DNA of 5,581 nt from Bacillota bacterium (GTDB taxonomy: Bacteria; Bacillota; Dethiobacteria; DTU022): positions 1 through 5,581 of the forward strand of contig JAAYGO010000055.1 in the NCBI GenBank assembly GCA_012727685.1, written 5' to 3'. The position numbers and the translations under genes are program-made. Below, in pieces: positions 5,558 to 5,581 of the stretch. Positions within the stretch are counted from its first letter, which is position 1. Every line of letters begins with the position of its first letter. Under the pieces are notes generated by a model. That model was not told the origin of the DNA, searched no databases, and was given only the letters and a program-made list of their open reading frames with translations.

Positions 5558-5581
5558 ATGAAAAAATACACACCGGAAGAA
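5558..5581 (+). CDS. Start of a second insertion-element ORF (partial)
   Basis: Only eight codons are present: MKKYTPEE. The ATG at 5558 has GGGAGG (5545-5550) 7 nt upstream, inside the right arm of a hairpin. The opening M-K-K-Y-T-P-E resembles the start of many IS3-type OrfA or HTH transposase proteins and echoes the M-Y-Y-T-D-Q-E start of the upstream transposase. It is probably a second protein of the same element or the first gene of an adjacent one. Eight residues cannot decide this. Confidence 0.55.

Larger units (their letters stand above)
4347..5581 (+). mobile_element. Insertion sequence (left part), runs off the window
   Basis: A DDE transposase with a second downstream ORF, each preceded by a strong ribosome binding site, marks an insertion element that continues past 5581. 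The left coordinate is a guess set at the inverted repeat before the transposase. Terminal inverted repeats and target duplication cannot be recognised without the right end. Nothing shows that it has interrupted a gene here. Confidence 0.5.

Overview
The window looks like chromosomal DNA from a Gram-positive, probably spore-forming member of the Bacillota (class Clostridia, perhaps Peptococcaceae or Desulfotomaculum-like). The reasons are strong AGGAGG-type ribosome binding sites before nearly every gene, GTG as well as ATG starts, medium GC, and protein flavour. The taxon is an inference, not a marker-based call.

Layout. (1) Positions 1-858, minus strand: a gene for an exported, membrane-anchored right-handed beta-helix protein, broken by two frameshifts. 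One lies just after the signal peptide and the other at an ATGC tetranucleotide repeat before the C-terminal membrane anchor. Repairing both gives a clean 284-residue protein. (2) Positions 859-1197: a divergent intergenic region. (3) Positions 1198-2403, plus strand: a second beta-helix protein (324 aa, no signal peptide) followed by a 61-aa helical protein of unknown function, probably one operon. It ends in a compact candidate three-way-junction RNA fold (2414-2471) and a rho-independent terminator (2484-2520). (4) Positions 2591-4120: a separately promoted 14-TM drug/H+ antiporter-type MFS transporter (DHA2 family), with a tandem 12-13 bp direct repeat in its leader. (5) Positions 4121-4432: noncoding, with a plausible promoter and hairpins. 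(6) Positions 4433-5581: the left part of an insertion element. It has a 355-aa DDE transposase, then the first eight codons of another ORF whose ribosome binding site lies inside a 12-bp hairpin.

The parts do not form one obvious pathway. The two divergent beta-helix genes share a fold and perhaps a general surface or carbohydrate-related role. The MFS gene is an independent export unit, and the right side is mobile DNA. I see no CRISPR array, tRNA or rRNA, and nothing that I can defend as a new defence or biosynthetic system. The best leads are the repairable double-frameshift gene with its tetranucleotide repeat, the three-way-junction RNA candidate, and the sequestered start in the insertion element.
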